NCBI GenBank assembly: GCA_022113835.1
Contig: JAILWY010000011.1
Location: 7,870,501-7,934,500, forward strand
Length of the DNA stretch: 64,000 nt
From: Atopsyche davidsoni
Taxonomy: Eukaryota; Arthropoda; Insecta; Trichoptera; Hydrobiosidae
Direction of reading: 5' to 3'
Part shown: one piece after another, positions 35,718 to 48,212 of the stretch
Position numbering within the stretch: position 1 is the first letter of the stretch
Layout of the letters: each line of letters starts with the position of its first letter
Translations under genes and position numbers: made by a program
Notes under the pieces: generated by a model
Databases searched by the model: none
The model's input: only the letters and a program-made list of their open reading frames with translations
Told to the model about the DNA's origin: nothing

Positions 35718-36704
35718 TGCTTTTCGTCCAGGTATAAGTGCTATCTTGTTGTGGAAATGGCATCAGTACCAAAAACAATGCGACATACAAGATCGCAGCA
35801 TTTTTAATAACTCGTCGTCAAAACCTACGGAGTCATGTATTTATAAGTTGAAAAGGATAAAAAATGATTATTAATAACTTTTATAACTTACGGTCCGATT
35901 ACCTTCCTGGCAGGTGAATCCCAAACTGATGTAATTGGGATCATCCATATTTCAGTTTGTTCGAAGATGATTTGTACTTATCAACACAAATTGTTTAAGA
36001 AAATAATAATAAATTCATAATTGTATTACATTTAATAACCTCGTGTGTAAATAGCGTGAAAATAAAATCTATTAAATAATATAAATTTAATTTTAAAAGC
36101 GTACTACAAAAAAAAAAAAAAAACTCCCATGCATCCTGCAATATATAATACTTGTATGTGAATAAACTTTTTCATATTGTGTTTTTTTTCCCAGAAAGTA
36201 AGAATTTCGGCACAGACCTGAAAAAAAAAAAACATTGCCAAAGCCTCGAGCCTAAAACATTTATTTCAGAATGATATCAAAATACTTTCGTTGTGGAAAC
36301 ATCACAGAATTAAAAATTTCCCTCACAGAGATATACGATTTCTCATATATTAAATGTGAGTTTATTGTTCACGTTCTATTCTCGGAATAAATACTCGTTC
36401 GTTTTATTGATCGCAGATCAATTCGTCCAATAATGATCATTGATGCCCTGTCAATATTGCAAGATCAAATCCAAAATGGCGGTCGTAGCCATTGTTGTCA
36501 AGCGCCGGCAAGTGCTGGTATTGGAAGTTGCACCATTCTGTAACTGTTCTCACTATATTAAAAACTGCAATCAAATTGCACTTCGTAATTATGATCGTAG
36601 GTTTTGGCAGCCGGTGTTACAAGACGATTTGAATTCAAGTTTTCGGAACTCTGACGTTTCAGGGATTTTCTTGAAGATACCTGAAAAACACTAGATATGT
36701 TTCA
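35718..36704. other. A+T-rich DNA, no gene
   Basis: Nothing recognised; the 84-codon frame at 36440 shows no domain. Confidence 0.55.
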
Positions 36705-36790
36705 GTTGTGTAGTCGTGGAACTGTGGGTTCTATTTCTATCAAATCGAGGAGTTTTTTCGTCGTTTCACGCGTGAATCGATTAACGAATA
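36705..36790 (+). repeat. SINE fragment, TTTCTCGTCGTTTC family, first of a tandem pair
   Basis: It has GTAGTCGTGGAACTGTGGGT with a damaged B box, then TTTTTTCGTCGTTTCACGCG and TGAATCGATTAAC. A second copy of the same family starts about 35 bases later. Confidence 0.5.
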
Positions 36791-36821
36791 GATCCCTGAA
36801 AAATACCTCATAGACCCAGAG

Positions 36822-37070
36822 GTTGATTCACGCGATAGCCGTGGATGTGTAAAGTTCGAATCGCATGTGTGTAACGTAAAAAAATCAATGATTTTTCTCG
36901 TCGTTTCATCAGTTGATTGCCTAATGTAGCCTCGTGCACGCCTGCCTCATCGATGATGGCATCATCAGCGCCAAGATCAACGCCGAGCGACTGTCTGACC
37001 CGCAATCACTCCGTCGCCGAGTGAGCCGAGTCGCCGACGCTGTCCAGGGACGGCAGACGCCCCCCTCGCA
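36822..37070 (+). repeat. tRNA-derived SINE, same family, with G+C-rich tail
   Basis: The head GATTCACGCGATAGCCGTGG, B-box-like AGTTCGAATCGC (36855-36866) and core GATTTTTCTCGTCGTTTCAT are followed by G+C-rich sequence with GCACGCC and CGCCGAGCGACTG. The tail words resemble those of the copy at 25130. It ends at the start of hAT copy 2. Confidence 0.6.
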
Positions 37071-37073
37071 CAC

Positions 37074-37660
37074 CAGAGGTTCCCAAAGTTGTCAATATCG
37101 AACCCATGGGGTCGATTTCGCCCTGCAAGGGGTCGATGACAGCGAAAAATAAAATTGGGGGTCTATGAACTATAAATGGGGGTCTATGGGAGTGGATCCC
37201 ATTTAAGCAGGTCATCACCAAAATTTAGACATTTCGTAAATGTCATAATGCACCAAACACAGATTGTACCTATTTACTTTGTTACGAATCGAAGCCCTGA
37301 AGCGTACAAGTATTTTGTATGTTTTTAATTAATGTATTTTATTCTATTTAAGATATTAAAATAGAATTCCACCAAGTATTCTCCGTCAAAAATATTGATT
37401 TTCTGAATGTTACTATATTTGCATTTTGTGTGTTTTTAATTAATAAAGGTATAATTAACTTTACGTGTATTTTAACTTTTTCATTTTTAAACCCACTGCA
37501 CAGTAAACCCTATGACAGGGAGTTGTTCTATATAAGATGTCATAAATATGTTTGAAGTTGATGAATTTGTAAAAATTCAATATTAGCAAGGCAGGGGGTC
37601 GACGAAAAACAGGAAAACTCGATAAGAGGTCGACGGGACAAAAAAGTTTGGGAAACTATA
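37074..37660 (+). mobile_element. hAT-type element, CATAGGTTCCCAA family, copy 2
   Basis: It starts CAGAGGTTCCCAAAG and ends GTTTGGGAAACTATA. The first 150 bases and the last 90 bases are clearly homologous to the copy at 38168, with shared blocks such as GCAAGGGGTCGATGACAGCG and the repeated GGGGGTC. The flanking 8-mers agree at only 5 of 8 positions, so the duplication is decayed. The middle carries a 45-bp dispersed repeat (37358-37402) instead of transposase sequence. Confidence 0.65.
37358..37402 (+). repeat. Dispersed 45-bp repeat inside hAT copy 2
   Basis: It reads AATAGAATTCCACCAAGTAT, then CTCCGTCAAAAATATTGATT. It is the fourth copy of the repeat found next to the ACCGGT motifs, here without the motif and within the hAT element at 37074-37660. 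Confidence 0.5.
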
Positions 37661-37869
37661 GTGTACACAGTATATAGGCAATCAATTGAAACGCACGAAA
37701 CACATGAAACGATGTATGTGAAAAATCATTGACGTTTTTCGCGACACTGGTGAGATTTGGACAAGTGAAATTTGCAAAAAAATAGATATAATTACAGGTA
37801 TTATTTTTTTAAAATTAAATAATTATTTTGATGATCAAAAGTGTCAGTTTGAAATCTGTCAACTACATC

Positions 37870-38160
37870 GGCACGTGACGCGGCCGCGCGCTCGCTTTGA
37901 CATGTGAACTTGTAATCAGCCCGAAACTAGTGCACCGTCAAGATAATGCCAACTGCGCGTCTCATCCTCGTCACGGAGTCACGTCCTGAGACGCGATCCG
38001 GCCAGTTCGGACTGGATCGCGCTCGTTACAGACATTTAGGCATTAGGACTGTCTGCACACGCTGCGACGCAACCGACAACCGAAAAAATATTTCTAAGAA
38101 TCCGCATGTATCACGGAAACATCTCAGGCAGGATCGGACTGGATCGCGCTTGTTTAGAGG
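37870..38160. other. G+C-rich segment with internal repeats, left of hAT copy 3
   Basis: GGACTGGATCGCGCT occurs at about 38008 and again at 38137. CTGCACACGCTGCGACGCAA (38053-38072) and CCGACAACCG form the dispersed motif, which also recurs at 38885-38920 and 39017-39047 on the far side of the hAT element. This suggests the hAT inserted into an older element of that family. Confidence 0.45.
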
Positions 38161-38167
38161 TTTAGAC

Positions 38168-38868
38168 CATAGGTTCCCAGAGTGGTCAATATCGACCCCC
38201 AAGGGTCGATTCTGCCCTGCAAGGGGTCGATGACAGCGAAAAATTAAATTGGGGGTCCACGAACTGTAAATGAGGATCAACAAGAGTGGATCCCATTTAA
38301 GCAGGTCATCACCACAGTGGATTATCAATCTATACCGTTACATTGAAGAATCGGAAGTCATGCTACAAGAATATCAGAATATCAGAAGGGATATCAGCAA
38401 TTTTGGCTTCAAAGAGACATACCTGCTATTTATCCTGCATTATGGACTATCGCAAGAAGGTTTTTCCATCTTTATTCCTCGCGGAAAGGGGTTCCAGTGC
38501 GGTTGCCATTTTTTTTTACAAAAAAAATAAATAGATTGGAAATCACTGGGCGAGGATATTTAAAGTTAAACCTGACTTATCTGAAGCCAAATATTGAAAA
38601 TTTTCTATCAAAGCATCAGATCCATCCCTCCCATTAAAAGTATTGATTTTTTTAGTGGATGCTACTATATTTGCATTTTGTGTATTTTAATTTATAAAGG
38701 TATACAGTAAAACCACGATATAACGGACCGCTGTCTAACGTATTTCAGATATAACGGACAGTAAATCCGGTCAAATGTAAAAATTCAACATTAGCAAGGC
38801 AGGGGATCTACGAAAAACAGGAAAACTCGATAAGGAGTCGACGGGACAAAATAGTTTGGGAGCCTATG
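38168..38868 (+). mobile_element. hAT element with transposase remnant, CATAGGTTCCCAA family, copy 3
   Basis: It starts CATAGGTTCCCAG and ends TTTGGGAGCCTATG. The flanking 8-mers GTTTAGAC (38160-38167) and GTTTATAC (38869-38876) match at 7 of 8. The 701-bp element keeps the C-terminal end of a hAT transposase at 38431-38637, which ties the family to its source superfamily. A piece at 38704-38770 (CAGTAAAACCACGATATAAC after TA) looks like a pogo/Tc1-type end nested inside. Confidence 0.85.
38431..38637 (+). pseudogene. hAT transposase C-terminal (dimerisation) remnant
   Basis: Fragments in shifting frames read YPALWTIARR, then GSSAVAIFFYKK, then NRLEITGRGYLKLNL and KPNIENFLSKHQIHPSH before a TAA. 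This is the order seen at the C-terminus of hAT transposases of the ZBED5/SCAND3-like group (FP.L..IA, GFS....K.K.RNRL, DLR..L, .KP.I..L). Frameshifts lie in the A-runs near 38470 and 38520. The DDE core and BED zinc finger are missing, so it is dead. Confidence 0.75.
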
Positions 38869-38876
38869 GTTTATAC

Positions 38877-41800
38877 ATTTAAGTTGTCTGCACACGCTGC
38901 GACGCAACCAACAACCGAATTGAATATTTAAAAAAAAAAAAAACGCTATTTTTCTCGAAGACACGTCCCGATATGCATTTCTGCCGATTTGGACAGGGTC
39001 GCGCTTACTAACGTAGCTGCCTGCACACGCAACCGACAGCCGAACGGTAATAAGTTTTACTTGTTTTTCTAAATCCACGATCGCGAGACATGCAAGACTA
39101 CACTGGAATGCTTTGTTTTACACAAATATAATAATCAGCCGCAAGTCACCTGTGACGTGACACGTGTCGTGTGACACGTGTGAGGCCCCAAGACGAATGC
39201 AAGGAGGATGCTTCGTATTGTGGTTCTCGGCCCATGTTGGTGATATATGGCCCAATTAATAATATAACTCTTTGTTTCTGATTATCGTAGTATAAATAAA
39301 GGTGTAACTGTTTAACGCATTAGTACTAGGCAGGTGTAAGTATATTGTATCTCTGGGGAAGCCCCGCGGGAGACAGTTTCTGATGAGAAATTACCCGACC
39401 GCAAATCGACTCGGGGATTCCCTGGAACCACGGAGATATCTCTTGAATATCTGTACATGTACCGTGCACCAGCACCCACTAAGAATATCAATCAAATATC
39501 AAATAAATAAATTACAAAAACACCTCGTCCACAGTGGCTGGTGGAGGAGATGCCAGGTAAATAATAAGCAATTTAAAATTTATCGGTTTTAAATGATTTT
39601 CATGTATAGGTTATTTACTCATTTATATATTCTTCGCTGTTAAACAGCTTATATAATATGAACCATGACAATGCGATGTTTATCATATTCATTAACTTCT
39701 GTTCTTGTGAACTGTAAACGCGAATTTACGTGTTTTATTGTTGAAGTAAATAAATAGTAATCAAAAACTGTAAACAAAATCATTATGACATTATCATCGT
39801 CGGCCAGCCGGATAAATACACCATTTGTGTGCGTACCTTTGAGCTGTGAAAAGTGTTAAAAATGTAAAGGATTGGGTCTATAACCATTATTTGAGCTTAT
39901 CCCTTATGGACATTAGAACATGTTAACAAAGTCTAACATTTGTGTTAGCAGCACCCTTATATATCCGTTTTATAAATATTATTTGAACTTGCGGATAGTT
40001 ATGCCAGAAAAAATAGGCCTGTTTTTTTTTCTAGGCAACACTCTTGTTGGTTATTCGTTTTATGTCTATTAAAGAAGGAAAAATTAAATATTTTTTATTA
40101 TTATTCAATAATCAAGTATTACTTCAGATTTTTGACGATACCACAGCACGTGGGACGCGCGTATTATACATCACGGTTAGCATAGTTAATATTTAAGGCA
40201 TGCCATGTATTTCTGCGTACGTAAATTTTGAAATAAAATTACCAATAATTCTACGAAATTAAGACGGATTTACCTGTTTTATAATTTAAATGTATTACCA
40301 CGAATAAACAAATAATAAAGGCTATCCCCATTCTGCAAACGGCGGTGTGAGTGGAATATTTACATAGAGTTATGGAAGAACACCGTTCGATAGATTCTTC
40401 TTACGCTTCTCTAATGATTCATGGGATAATTCCAATGGGAAATTTGTTTACGATAAATTATACATATTTTTAACACATAATAATTATATATGAAGTAAAC
40501 CAAAAAAATAGGTGACCACTTTTTCCACCCCAATTATAAAAAAATACAGATTGTATTGTATCAGCGGGTAAAGTGGTCAGTTGGTGTTGGTTGTTTTTCA
40601 TTGTTGTGACAATGAAAAGTTTTGTCTGCATTACTGACCCGATGAGTTTTGCCGATCAAATAGCCAAATGGCTAGGATATCACGATATTTTTTATAAATC
40701 AAAATTTTCGCAATCTTTCGGCCATTTGGCAAATCATATTGAGTTTGGTGTTTTCTTCTAATTAGTTTAACGGTGTCTTGAAAAATGAAAAATATTTTTG
40801 GGTGTTACCATAAATTTAAGGTGTCAGTCAAATATATTTTTTTTTACATTTTATACATAGCTAAATTAAAATTTAATGAATATACTTTTGAAAAATCAAA
40901 GGTTGCAGATTCTCAACCCCAGAGTATTATGCACGTGCCTCTCTTTCTAATGTTACCCCTTTGCATAGCTGTGTCTCTCTTTCGCATAGGTGCATGCATA
41001 CAATCGGCGCTTTTGGTCTCTTTCGCACTAATGAAATTTGCATAGCGCTGTCTACTGGCCGGCTAGAAGAGACTTTTCTCTTTCTTTGTTTCTGTTCTAG
41101 GCAAGGGGTCCGCAACCAGCTTTTCAAGAAAATATTATTTTTAAAAATACAACCAAAATTCATCAAGATATATTCAATGTTGTAAATATATCCGTAAGAT
41201 ATTTTAAATATTTAAAAATTAAAAAAAAGAACACTGTCGCAAAAATATTTTTTTCAATTTAGAAAAGTAAGTTATTTATTTGATCATTGTTAGGAATAAT
41301 TGATAAGTCGTATTTCGTGTATTTATCGAGCGAGAATATTAATCTATACGAAAATGAAATAAAATTGATTTGTGTTTTAATTTAAGAAATAGGTACGAAG
41401 TTGTAATTTTATTTAGCATCTCATATTTAAAATTTAAAAAATATATTTTGTATGTGTTTAGAGATGGTAGATTGTTAGATTTTAAAAATGTGTTATTACG
41501 AGAATAAATATGAACGAGCGATCTGTAATTTCAAACAGTTAGAAATACATTTTATAATTATTAAGAGATAGAAATAAATACAGAATCAATAAACAAATAT
41601 GAATAATCAAATGGGTAAAATAAAAAGATTTACAATATATTTTTTAAAATTAAATTAATAAGCTTAAATGTAGATCCTTGTCTTTGTCACACTTATATGA
41701 TAATGCATAGGGGCGAGTAGTCGAACTCACGATAAAATGGATACATAGTGGTCTCTAATAAATAAACATTTTCATTTGACCGACGCCTTGTCTATAGTTA

Positions 41801-42142
41801 TCCAGTAAACATAAACTACTAAAAATATCAGAACAATTTTTTTTTTCCAATAACATAAACCTTGCGTATTTAATACATTATTTATAATAAAGATCTATAA
41901 TAGCACGTAGGTGATGTTCGTAAAAATTGTATTTTTTTTAAAATTGCTGTTTTAAGGGAAACACGTGTAATACGGTAGAAAAATAAGTGGGTATATTACA
42001 AAAACTTGTAAAAAAAATTATATAATGAGGTGTATGAATATGTATCATGATAATAAACGTTAATTTATGTTACATTACAAAAATTGTTTAGTATCACTTA
42101 CCGAAACAAGTTCTAAACAGACTCTGTCTCTTTCTTTCGCAG
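38877..42142. other. A+T-rich DNA upstream of the GPCR leader
   Basis: 38885-39050 repeats the CGCACACGC...CAACCGAC motif. At 40896-40923 and 41101-41120, GGTTGCAGATTCTCAACCCC and CAAGGGGTCCGCAACC look like two hAT ends enclosing a G+C-richer 180 bases, but facing outward. No promoter elements could be assigned with confidence. Confidence 0.5.
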
Positions 42143-42750
42143 GGAGATCCTACTTGGAAATCCGCATCGGGTTCGGAATTCACAAGTTCGGACAGGCCGC
42201 TCAGCAGTCGCCCGCTGGCTGTCGTCAGGGATGGACGTGTGCTCGAGACCCGCGCACCTGTCAACGCCGACTCCCGCGTCGACCGTCGGTGCACCGAAAC
42301 TATCTTCGAAACAGTTTCCACAATGGCGCATTTTGCAAGCGACGCTCGGCGCCGAGACGTCGCGATGAGAACGGAAGGCGACGAGCTCTCGCGCGAAAGG
42401 ATCACCGATCTTTCTGATGTGATTCCATGAAGACGCCGCCGCGTCTTGCAACAAAAGTTGTGTGTCAAAAATCAAACAGCCGCCGTGTGATATTTGTTGT
42501 TTTCGACATCTAACGAAGTGCATCTATCGAAATTAACACAAGTGCTTGTAGAGAGTTTTAACGTTTAACACGAAACGAAGCACACTTTTACTGATAATTA
42601 ACGATTTTGATAGTTTTCTTGTGGTGCCAACGGGCAGAACGATGTGTCAAACGAAGCACTTTTTCTGACTGGCGAAATAAGTGAAATTCGGATTGTCCGA
42701 AGTCGGAAGAGTCCAATTTGGAAAAGTTTTTGTTTTGGTATCGTTGCACA
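42143..42750 (+). other. 5' leader (UTR) part of the GPCR exon
   Basis: A pyrimidine-rich tract ending in TTTCTTTCGCAG precedes 42143 and looks like a 3' splice site, so the leader probably begins in an upstream exon not identified here. The first 290 bases are G+C-rich and open in more than one frame, but these frames close before the receptor ATG. The last 300 bases contain stops in all + frames. I read the segment as 5' UTR. The alternative is that 42143 is not an acceptor and transcription starts inside this G+C-rich block. Confidence 0.55.
42231..42668 (+). promoter_or_regulatory. Three short upstream ORFs in the GPCR leader
   Basis: ATG codons at 42231 (45 codons, TGA at 42366), 42323 (35 codons, TGA at 42428) and 42642 (8 codons, TGA at 42666) all open and close before the receptor start at 42751. 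The first two overlap in different frames. If the leader is as drawn, these upstream ORFs would reduce or condition translation of the receptor. None looks like a known peptide. Confidence 0.45.
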
Positions 42751-42878
42751 ATGGCCACGGCCCGGGAGTGGAGCGAGGAAGTCCTCCTTTCGGTCGTTCT
42801 GCTGATTTCTATTGCCGCCAATGGACTGGCCCTCGTCGTCTTCATCGCGAGACCCAACCTGAGAACCATCTCCAACAG
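42751..42878 (+). CDS. Class A GPCR, first coding exon (N-terminus, TM1, start of ICL1)
   Basis: The exon encodes 42 full codons plus the first two bases of an Arg codon. The ATG sits in a good context (CACAATGG) and is the first ATG in this frame after a stop-rich leader. Residues 1-10 form a very short N-terminus with no signal peptide or N-glycosylation sequon. Residues 11-33 are a hydrophobic helix containing AANGLALVVF, where Asn24 fits the TM1 Asn1.50 of rhodopsin-like receptors. RPNLRTISNR follows, matching the basic ICL1 pattern of the family. The exon stops at AACAG/GTGAGC, a strong donor. Codons are far richer in G+C than the surroundings, as expected of a real exon. The receptor would be a plasma-membrane seven-helix protein signalling through G proteins. 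The ligand and subfamily cannot be told from TM1; amine-type and orphan receptors are both possible. Confidence 0.8.
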
Positions 42879-43844
42879 GTGAGCCCCAAAAACTTCACAG
42901 TTAACTAACTCGTATCACTCGAAACTCCCGACAGCTGTCAATATTGCACGCTTCGAGGCCTTCCACACTGCCCGCGATATTCAAGTTCCCAAACATCCAT
43001 TTTTTTCAACAGCTGATTGAAAAGACACAAACAAAAGTAAATCGCTTTACTTTGTCTATGGTTTTACATAAACAAACCTCCACGCTATTGAAAGCTGGCA
43101 AGAGACAAAAAAATAAAAAGACAATAGAGCATTTCTTAATTTTAATTTTTTTTAATAAATATTTCGCGAAATATTTATTTAATAATTTTTATTCTTATAC
43201 GTTAATTTAGTTTTTGAAAATTCATCATAACTGTATTTCCAATAACGGTTTCTTTGTTTACGAATTAACCGAGCGGTTAATTATCTCTGGTGGTTAGGGA
43301 TATAACTCATAGATTGTAAACAAAATAAAAATATAGCGTCATGGGTTTTTTTAGGAGAATTTTTATTTAGACATTTGTATTATTTGTGTTGCTTTGTACT
43401 GGTAAAATTTTATTAATTACTAAATATAAATAATTTTCAAAAGAGTGAACATTTTATAATCCTTTGTAGATTTTGCAAATATGATGGTAACTTTAAATTT
43501 TGTCTGCTCGATTGGGAATTTTCAAGGTAACTGAATATCAAGTATTATAAACTGTAACAACAACAAAAAAGCGATATTTAAAACAGAACTGACATAGTTT
43601 ATAGTTTATATTGTAAACCAACATTTATTGCTTTAAAACAGTTGGTCCTAATATAAACATTTAGACCATCCATTAATCATCCATTATTCACATTGCCACC
43701 CACCATTTATTGACTATAATTAAATGAATGAATGCACGCAAAAATGATTTATTAAATAGTAAATACACCTTGTATTTATTAATTTATTCACTTTATATTA
43801 TTCTAACAAAAATTATGTGACTGCTCAAATTCTCGCTTAGTTGC

Positions 43845-43945
43845 AGCGGTGCAGTAGTAGTTCAATCGGACATAGTACAAGACCGCGTTTGATTGCGAAT
43901 AAATATCGAAGATTTATCTCGTTTTTTCCCTAAATCGTTTAATTG
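43845..43945 (+). repeat. Diverged SINE in the GPCR intron
   Basis: AGCGGTGCAGTAGTAGTTCA and CCGCGTTTGATTGCG stand for the tRNA-like head. GAAGATTTATCTCGTTTTTT and AATCGTTTAATTG correspond to the core. It is more diverged than the other copies. Confidence 0.35.
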
Positions 43946-45369
43946 TTATACTAACGCACGCCACAGTGAAAACACCCATTTTACGAGACGACTGGATATC
44001 GCAACCAGAGAAAAACTACTGCTGCTTATTAGAACGAGACAATGCCGGACAACTACTATATATGAATAATAGCTTATTAACGCTTGTATCTGTAGTTTAT
44101 TATCCACATAATAGACAATAATATCTTGAACGCACCTAATATCTTGAACTGGTTTTATCAATAAACTCTTTATAGGACGTCAGAGTTTAAAATGTAACCC
44201 ACCGCTTTGATAGCCCAAGCTATAATTAAATGACACGTTGTTAAATGTATTATAAATATTTTATTGAAAGTACATTTTCTGTTATTCTGCCCAGTTTATT
44301 CAAGCAGCTGTTTAATAATAAATAATTTAATATTTAAAAATATTGTCTCGATATATTTTAATATAATTATATTGAATGAATAAAAGCAACTACGTTTTCA
44401 GTTCCTCTGCCCAATTTAATCTAGCAAGTGTTAAATATAAATAATTTGATATTTTAAAGCTACTGGAGCTATTACACAATTTATCGTTAAGTCAAAAATA
44501 ATTAATGAATTAAAGTATACATATTTTATTCGAAGAACGTTTTCTGTTATTCTGTCTGGTTTATTCAAGCAGCCGTTGAATATAAATAATTAGATATTTT
44601 AAAAATAATTTCATGTTATGTTTTTAATAAATTTCGATGGAAATGTTGGCATAAATGTGCCAACTTTGCACCTGATATACCCGAGTCTGAAATTGTCGTA
44701 AAGCCGCGATTTTTATGACGTGGCTCACGTCGGGAACGACCAACGCTGCTACTGATAGATTTGTGTCTCGGTTTATGGCTATTTATTAGTCGAATACCAA
44801 CTCTAAAGCTCTAAATACACAAGTTATAAAAATTAACTGATTTTGTTACATCGGAGAGGTGCGCTCAAATATACACGAGCCGAAATACTCATCCACGTTT
44901 TGATTACCTGGAGACGAAAAAATCCAAGTAATTGATTTTAATATTAAACATATTAGTTTGCATAATCGTACATTGGTTTATTGAATATCCACCTGAGAAA
45001 TTTTATATTAAAATATTTTATTGTTATTAGGTAAAATCGAAAATGTATCGATTGCTATGTGCAATACGTGCCAACCTTGTTTTTTACGATTGTTTATTTT
45101 TCTTGAGTAATTTTCTTTTCCTGCTACTCGAAAGCATTTCGTAAACATTCAGTATACAATGCAAATAAAGTCAATTACAATAATTTTTATTTACCAAACA
45201 AGCTGCGAAATTATAATTTATTTTCGATAATAATAAGTATATTTTCGGTTTGAGCCAGCTGATCGCCCGGCAACAGATATATTGCAAAATTAATGTCACG
45301 CGGTTGACCCAGGCGCTTTCACAATCGTGAATTATTATTTTAATACCGTATAAATACGATTTTTCAGGA

Positions 45370-45432
45370 TAAACATATGTTCGGTGAGACGGTCACCAAT
45401 ATTCTTTGTGGAGAAGCACTTGAAGAAGAATG
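45370..45432 (+). repeat. Non-LTR-type 3' tail fragment in the GPCR intron
   Basis: It reads GGTGAGACGGTCACCAATAT, GTGGAGAAGCACTTGAAGAA and GAATG. It is the conserved 3' tail without body. Confidence 0.5.
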
Positions 45433-48212
45433 TATTAATTAAAACAATATGTGTGATTGTTCTCTGGCAAATCTGGCACTCTCAGCGCTTCAACGACACC
45501 CTACTCTGCTACTTCTATTCATGGTGTTTTTTTTATTTATTTTTTTATTCAATTCAACTGTTCTGATTGTGTACATCAGAGACTACAGTTACAGCGCTTT
45601 ATGACCGCGAATGACCCAGTCATTCTAATGACCCGTGTCCGCAATGACGGCCCATTCATTCAATTATTGCGAACCGGTGATCAAATCTCGTTGCAATTAA
45701 TAAAACGGGATAAATCCTTACTCAGTTACATTTTTGTGTAGGATCCTGCACCAGTATTCCCTGTTCTTCCTTGTAGACTTCCATCACTCCAATCATCCAT
45801 CTTATCTCCTGTTTCCTTGAGGTCGTTGTGCAACTTTTTTTTTTCCGACTTCCCAGCTTCTACGTGGTCCAGATGTATTAAATACTCTATAACCCTTGTT
45901 ACTTATAGCTTAATCTCATAGTCCATCTCACCAGAAGAACCGCAGTCCACAGTTGCATCATCAATACCCATCAATTCTTTGTTTCCTCGAGGTCACTTTA
46001 CACCATCATTACAAAAAAAATCAGATGAAATTTCGACTTGTTATGTATCTGGTATTTGTTCTAATACTTATCTTAGTTAATAAACCGTGGTTTAATGACG
46101 CAATTGGTCGAGTTTAATTTTATAGCCTGTACCGAAATTTTAATAGTATTTGCGTACGTGAACGATTCTGAATTGAATATTAAGGCTTCATCAAACATCG
46201 CAATGTATTATACATACATATTTGCTTTAGTGCTGTATATTTATTCTTGGTACAAAAAATGTTTGAATAGCGATTACGTTTCACTTATCATTATTGGGTT
46301 AAAATTATTTAATGTTTGTTTTTATTTTTCCTGTTTATCTTTCATAGTATTTATATTTACACAAATAATATCTGGATTGTGTCATTAGTTTAATACAGTA
46401 GTCAATGTATTCACTGTATGCCCCAAAAATAATAATATAAAATACTTGTGTTTAAGCACTTGACTATGGTGGATTTATGATAACCTTAATATTAATTTTT
46501 GATTTAAAATTTTTACTCGTGAAAAATCTTGATATTTTATAAAAGACGTCGACACTTAAAGCCCTAAAATACCCCATTGAAGAGGCCCGAGAATAGAACC
46601 TCACTACCTGGTCGCCCCCTTGCTTGGATCAACCCTGTTTGTCGCGCTTGGTTGGGTTTCCCGAAGAAACAGCCTTGAATAAAAAGGATTGAAACCACAC
46701 ACCCCCAGATAGACTAAACTTGAATAATATTCAAGAAAAAGTTTTGTGATAAAATATTTTTACCCATACATACAAATAAATGTTACAGTAGTTTAAGAAA
46801 TAATATGACAATGACAAAAATATCCCATATTAAATACAAGGTTTTTTCCAGGTCGTAAATTCCCTATCAACGCAGGTTTTTTTGTGCAGGCAGCCCCAGG
46901 TCTGTAAACCGAATCCCCGGGGATTCCTCGTGAAATGATAACAGAAATCATTCGCGTTTTACGTCAACATAAAAGTAGATTATTGCCGGTGTATATTTTC
47001 TGTAACTTATTTATGACGGTGAATTCCACCTTTGCACGTGCACGAATAAAATATGCATGCTTTTCTTTTGTCATGTGAAGTAAATTATTTTCCTTGTGGA
47101 CGGTAAGTAAAATTTATTGTTGCGTGGATATTTTTTACTTTATCTTTATTTACGACTATATGAGAATGTGATGTATATAATAAACCCGCTAGTATATAAG
47201 GGTAGGCTTGAGGGGATAAGCAACTGAATATTATGGCTTGGTGCGTCTTCGGCATTTACCTTGATAAATACAGGAAAATTATATAAATAATTTATCTTCA
47301 TTTTTAACATAATTGAATGTGCTAAATACTAGGCGGTTTGTAATTTAAACACTTTTTATTTTACAGTGTCGTTGAAAAGTAGAAGTGACATTCATATTAT
47401 AAAATCGAAAGTGAATAATTATAATAATGAACACTACAGTTTTTTTTATATAGACAACGTTCATATGTTATATATATCATTAAAGCCAAATTTATCTACC
47501 CTTTATAAATATGTATAAACAGTTTTATCACTAATAGGTACATTTACCACTGTAGCATTAAAAAATAAGTATTTTGAATTATATAACCGCTTATAAAAAA
47601 AATCATCCTTTCTTATATAATTCACTATCTTTTCCATGCCTGCTACGAAATGGATCGTTATACAATAAAAAAAACCTGAGTGCTCCATTCTTTAATATAA
47701 AATATCCCCCGAGCCGTTATCGTAGAAGTCGAAGCTATTTTTTTTCTTGTTTTTTTATTTTATTATAACCTTAGCTTCGTTCAAATGTCACATTGGATGT
47801 CAGGTCAGGCGTCGCGGCGCCAGAATCCCATTTATATATTTCATAACAGGGCTTTCGGTGTATAAATAATAGATCTTCATTGTTTTCACGAGATATTTTA
47901 TAATTGATGACTTTCCTTGTACAATGCTTTATGAATCTCATATATATATTTATACAGGCCATTCCAAACTTGCTGCATACCCTCAGAGCTGCCATTTCTA
48001 TTGATATATATATTTACTTGGTTGCAACGCGTGTAGGCTTTGTGTTATAAAAAAATCGATAAACATTGTGTCCTGATTTGCTTGAACTTGTCGTTGTGGA
48101 TAAATATACTCATTAGGCTTCATTTTTTGTGACACAAAATTGTGTAGAGCGCTTTAGCTTTAGGACCTTGAATGCTTTTCAATCGAGAACGTCTCTGTAC
48201 TTCATGTTTATC

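Noticed and set aside
36650..36685. GAAACGTC on the - strand as another hammerhead-like copy
   Set aside because: The core box is not upstream of it; the CTTGAAGA here lies on the opposite strand.
37920..37960. GAAACTAGT followed by TCAAGATAATGCCAAC
   Set aside because: The order of the parts is reversed relative to the other copies and the base after the palindrome is G, so a functional motif is not supported.
42067..42523. Several overlapping frames of 90-136 codons on both strands in the GPCR leader
   Set aside because: The region is G+C-rich, which leaves many frames open by chance. None joins the receptor frame, and none has a recognisable domain.
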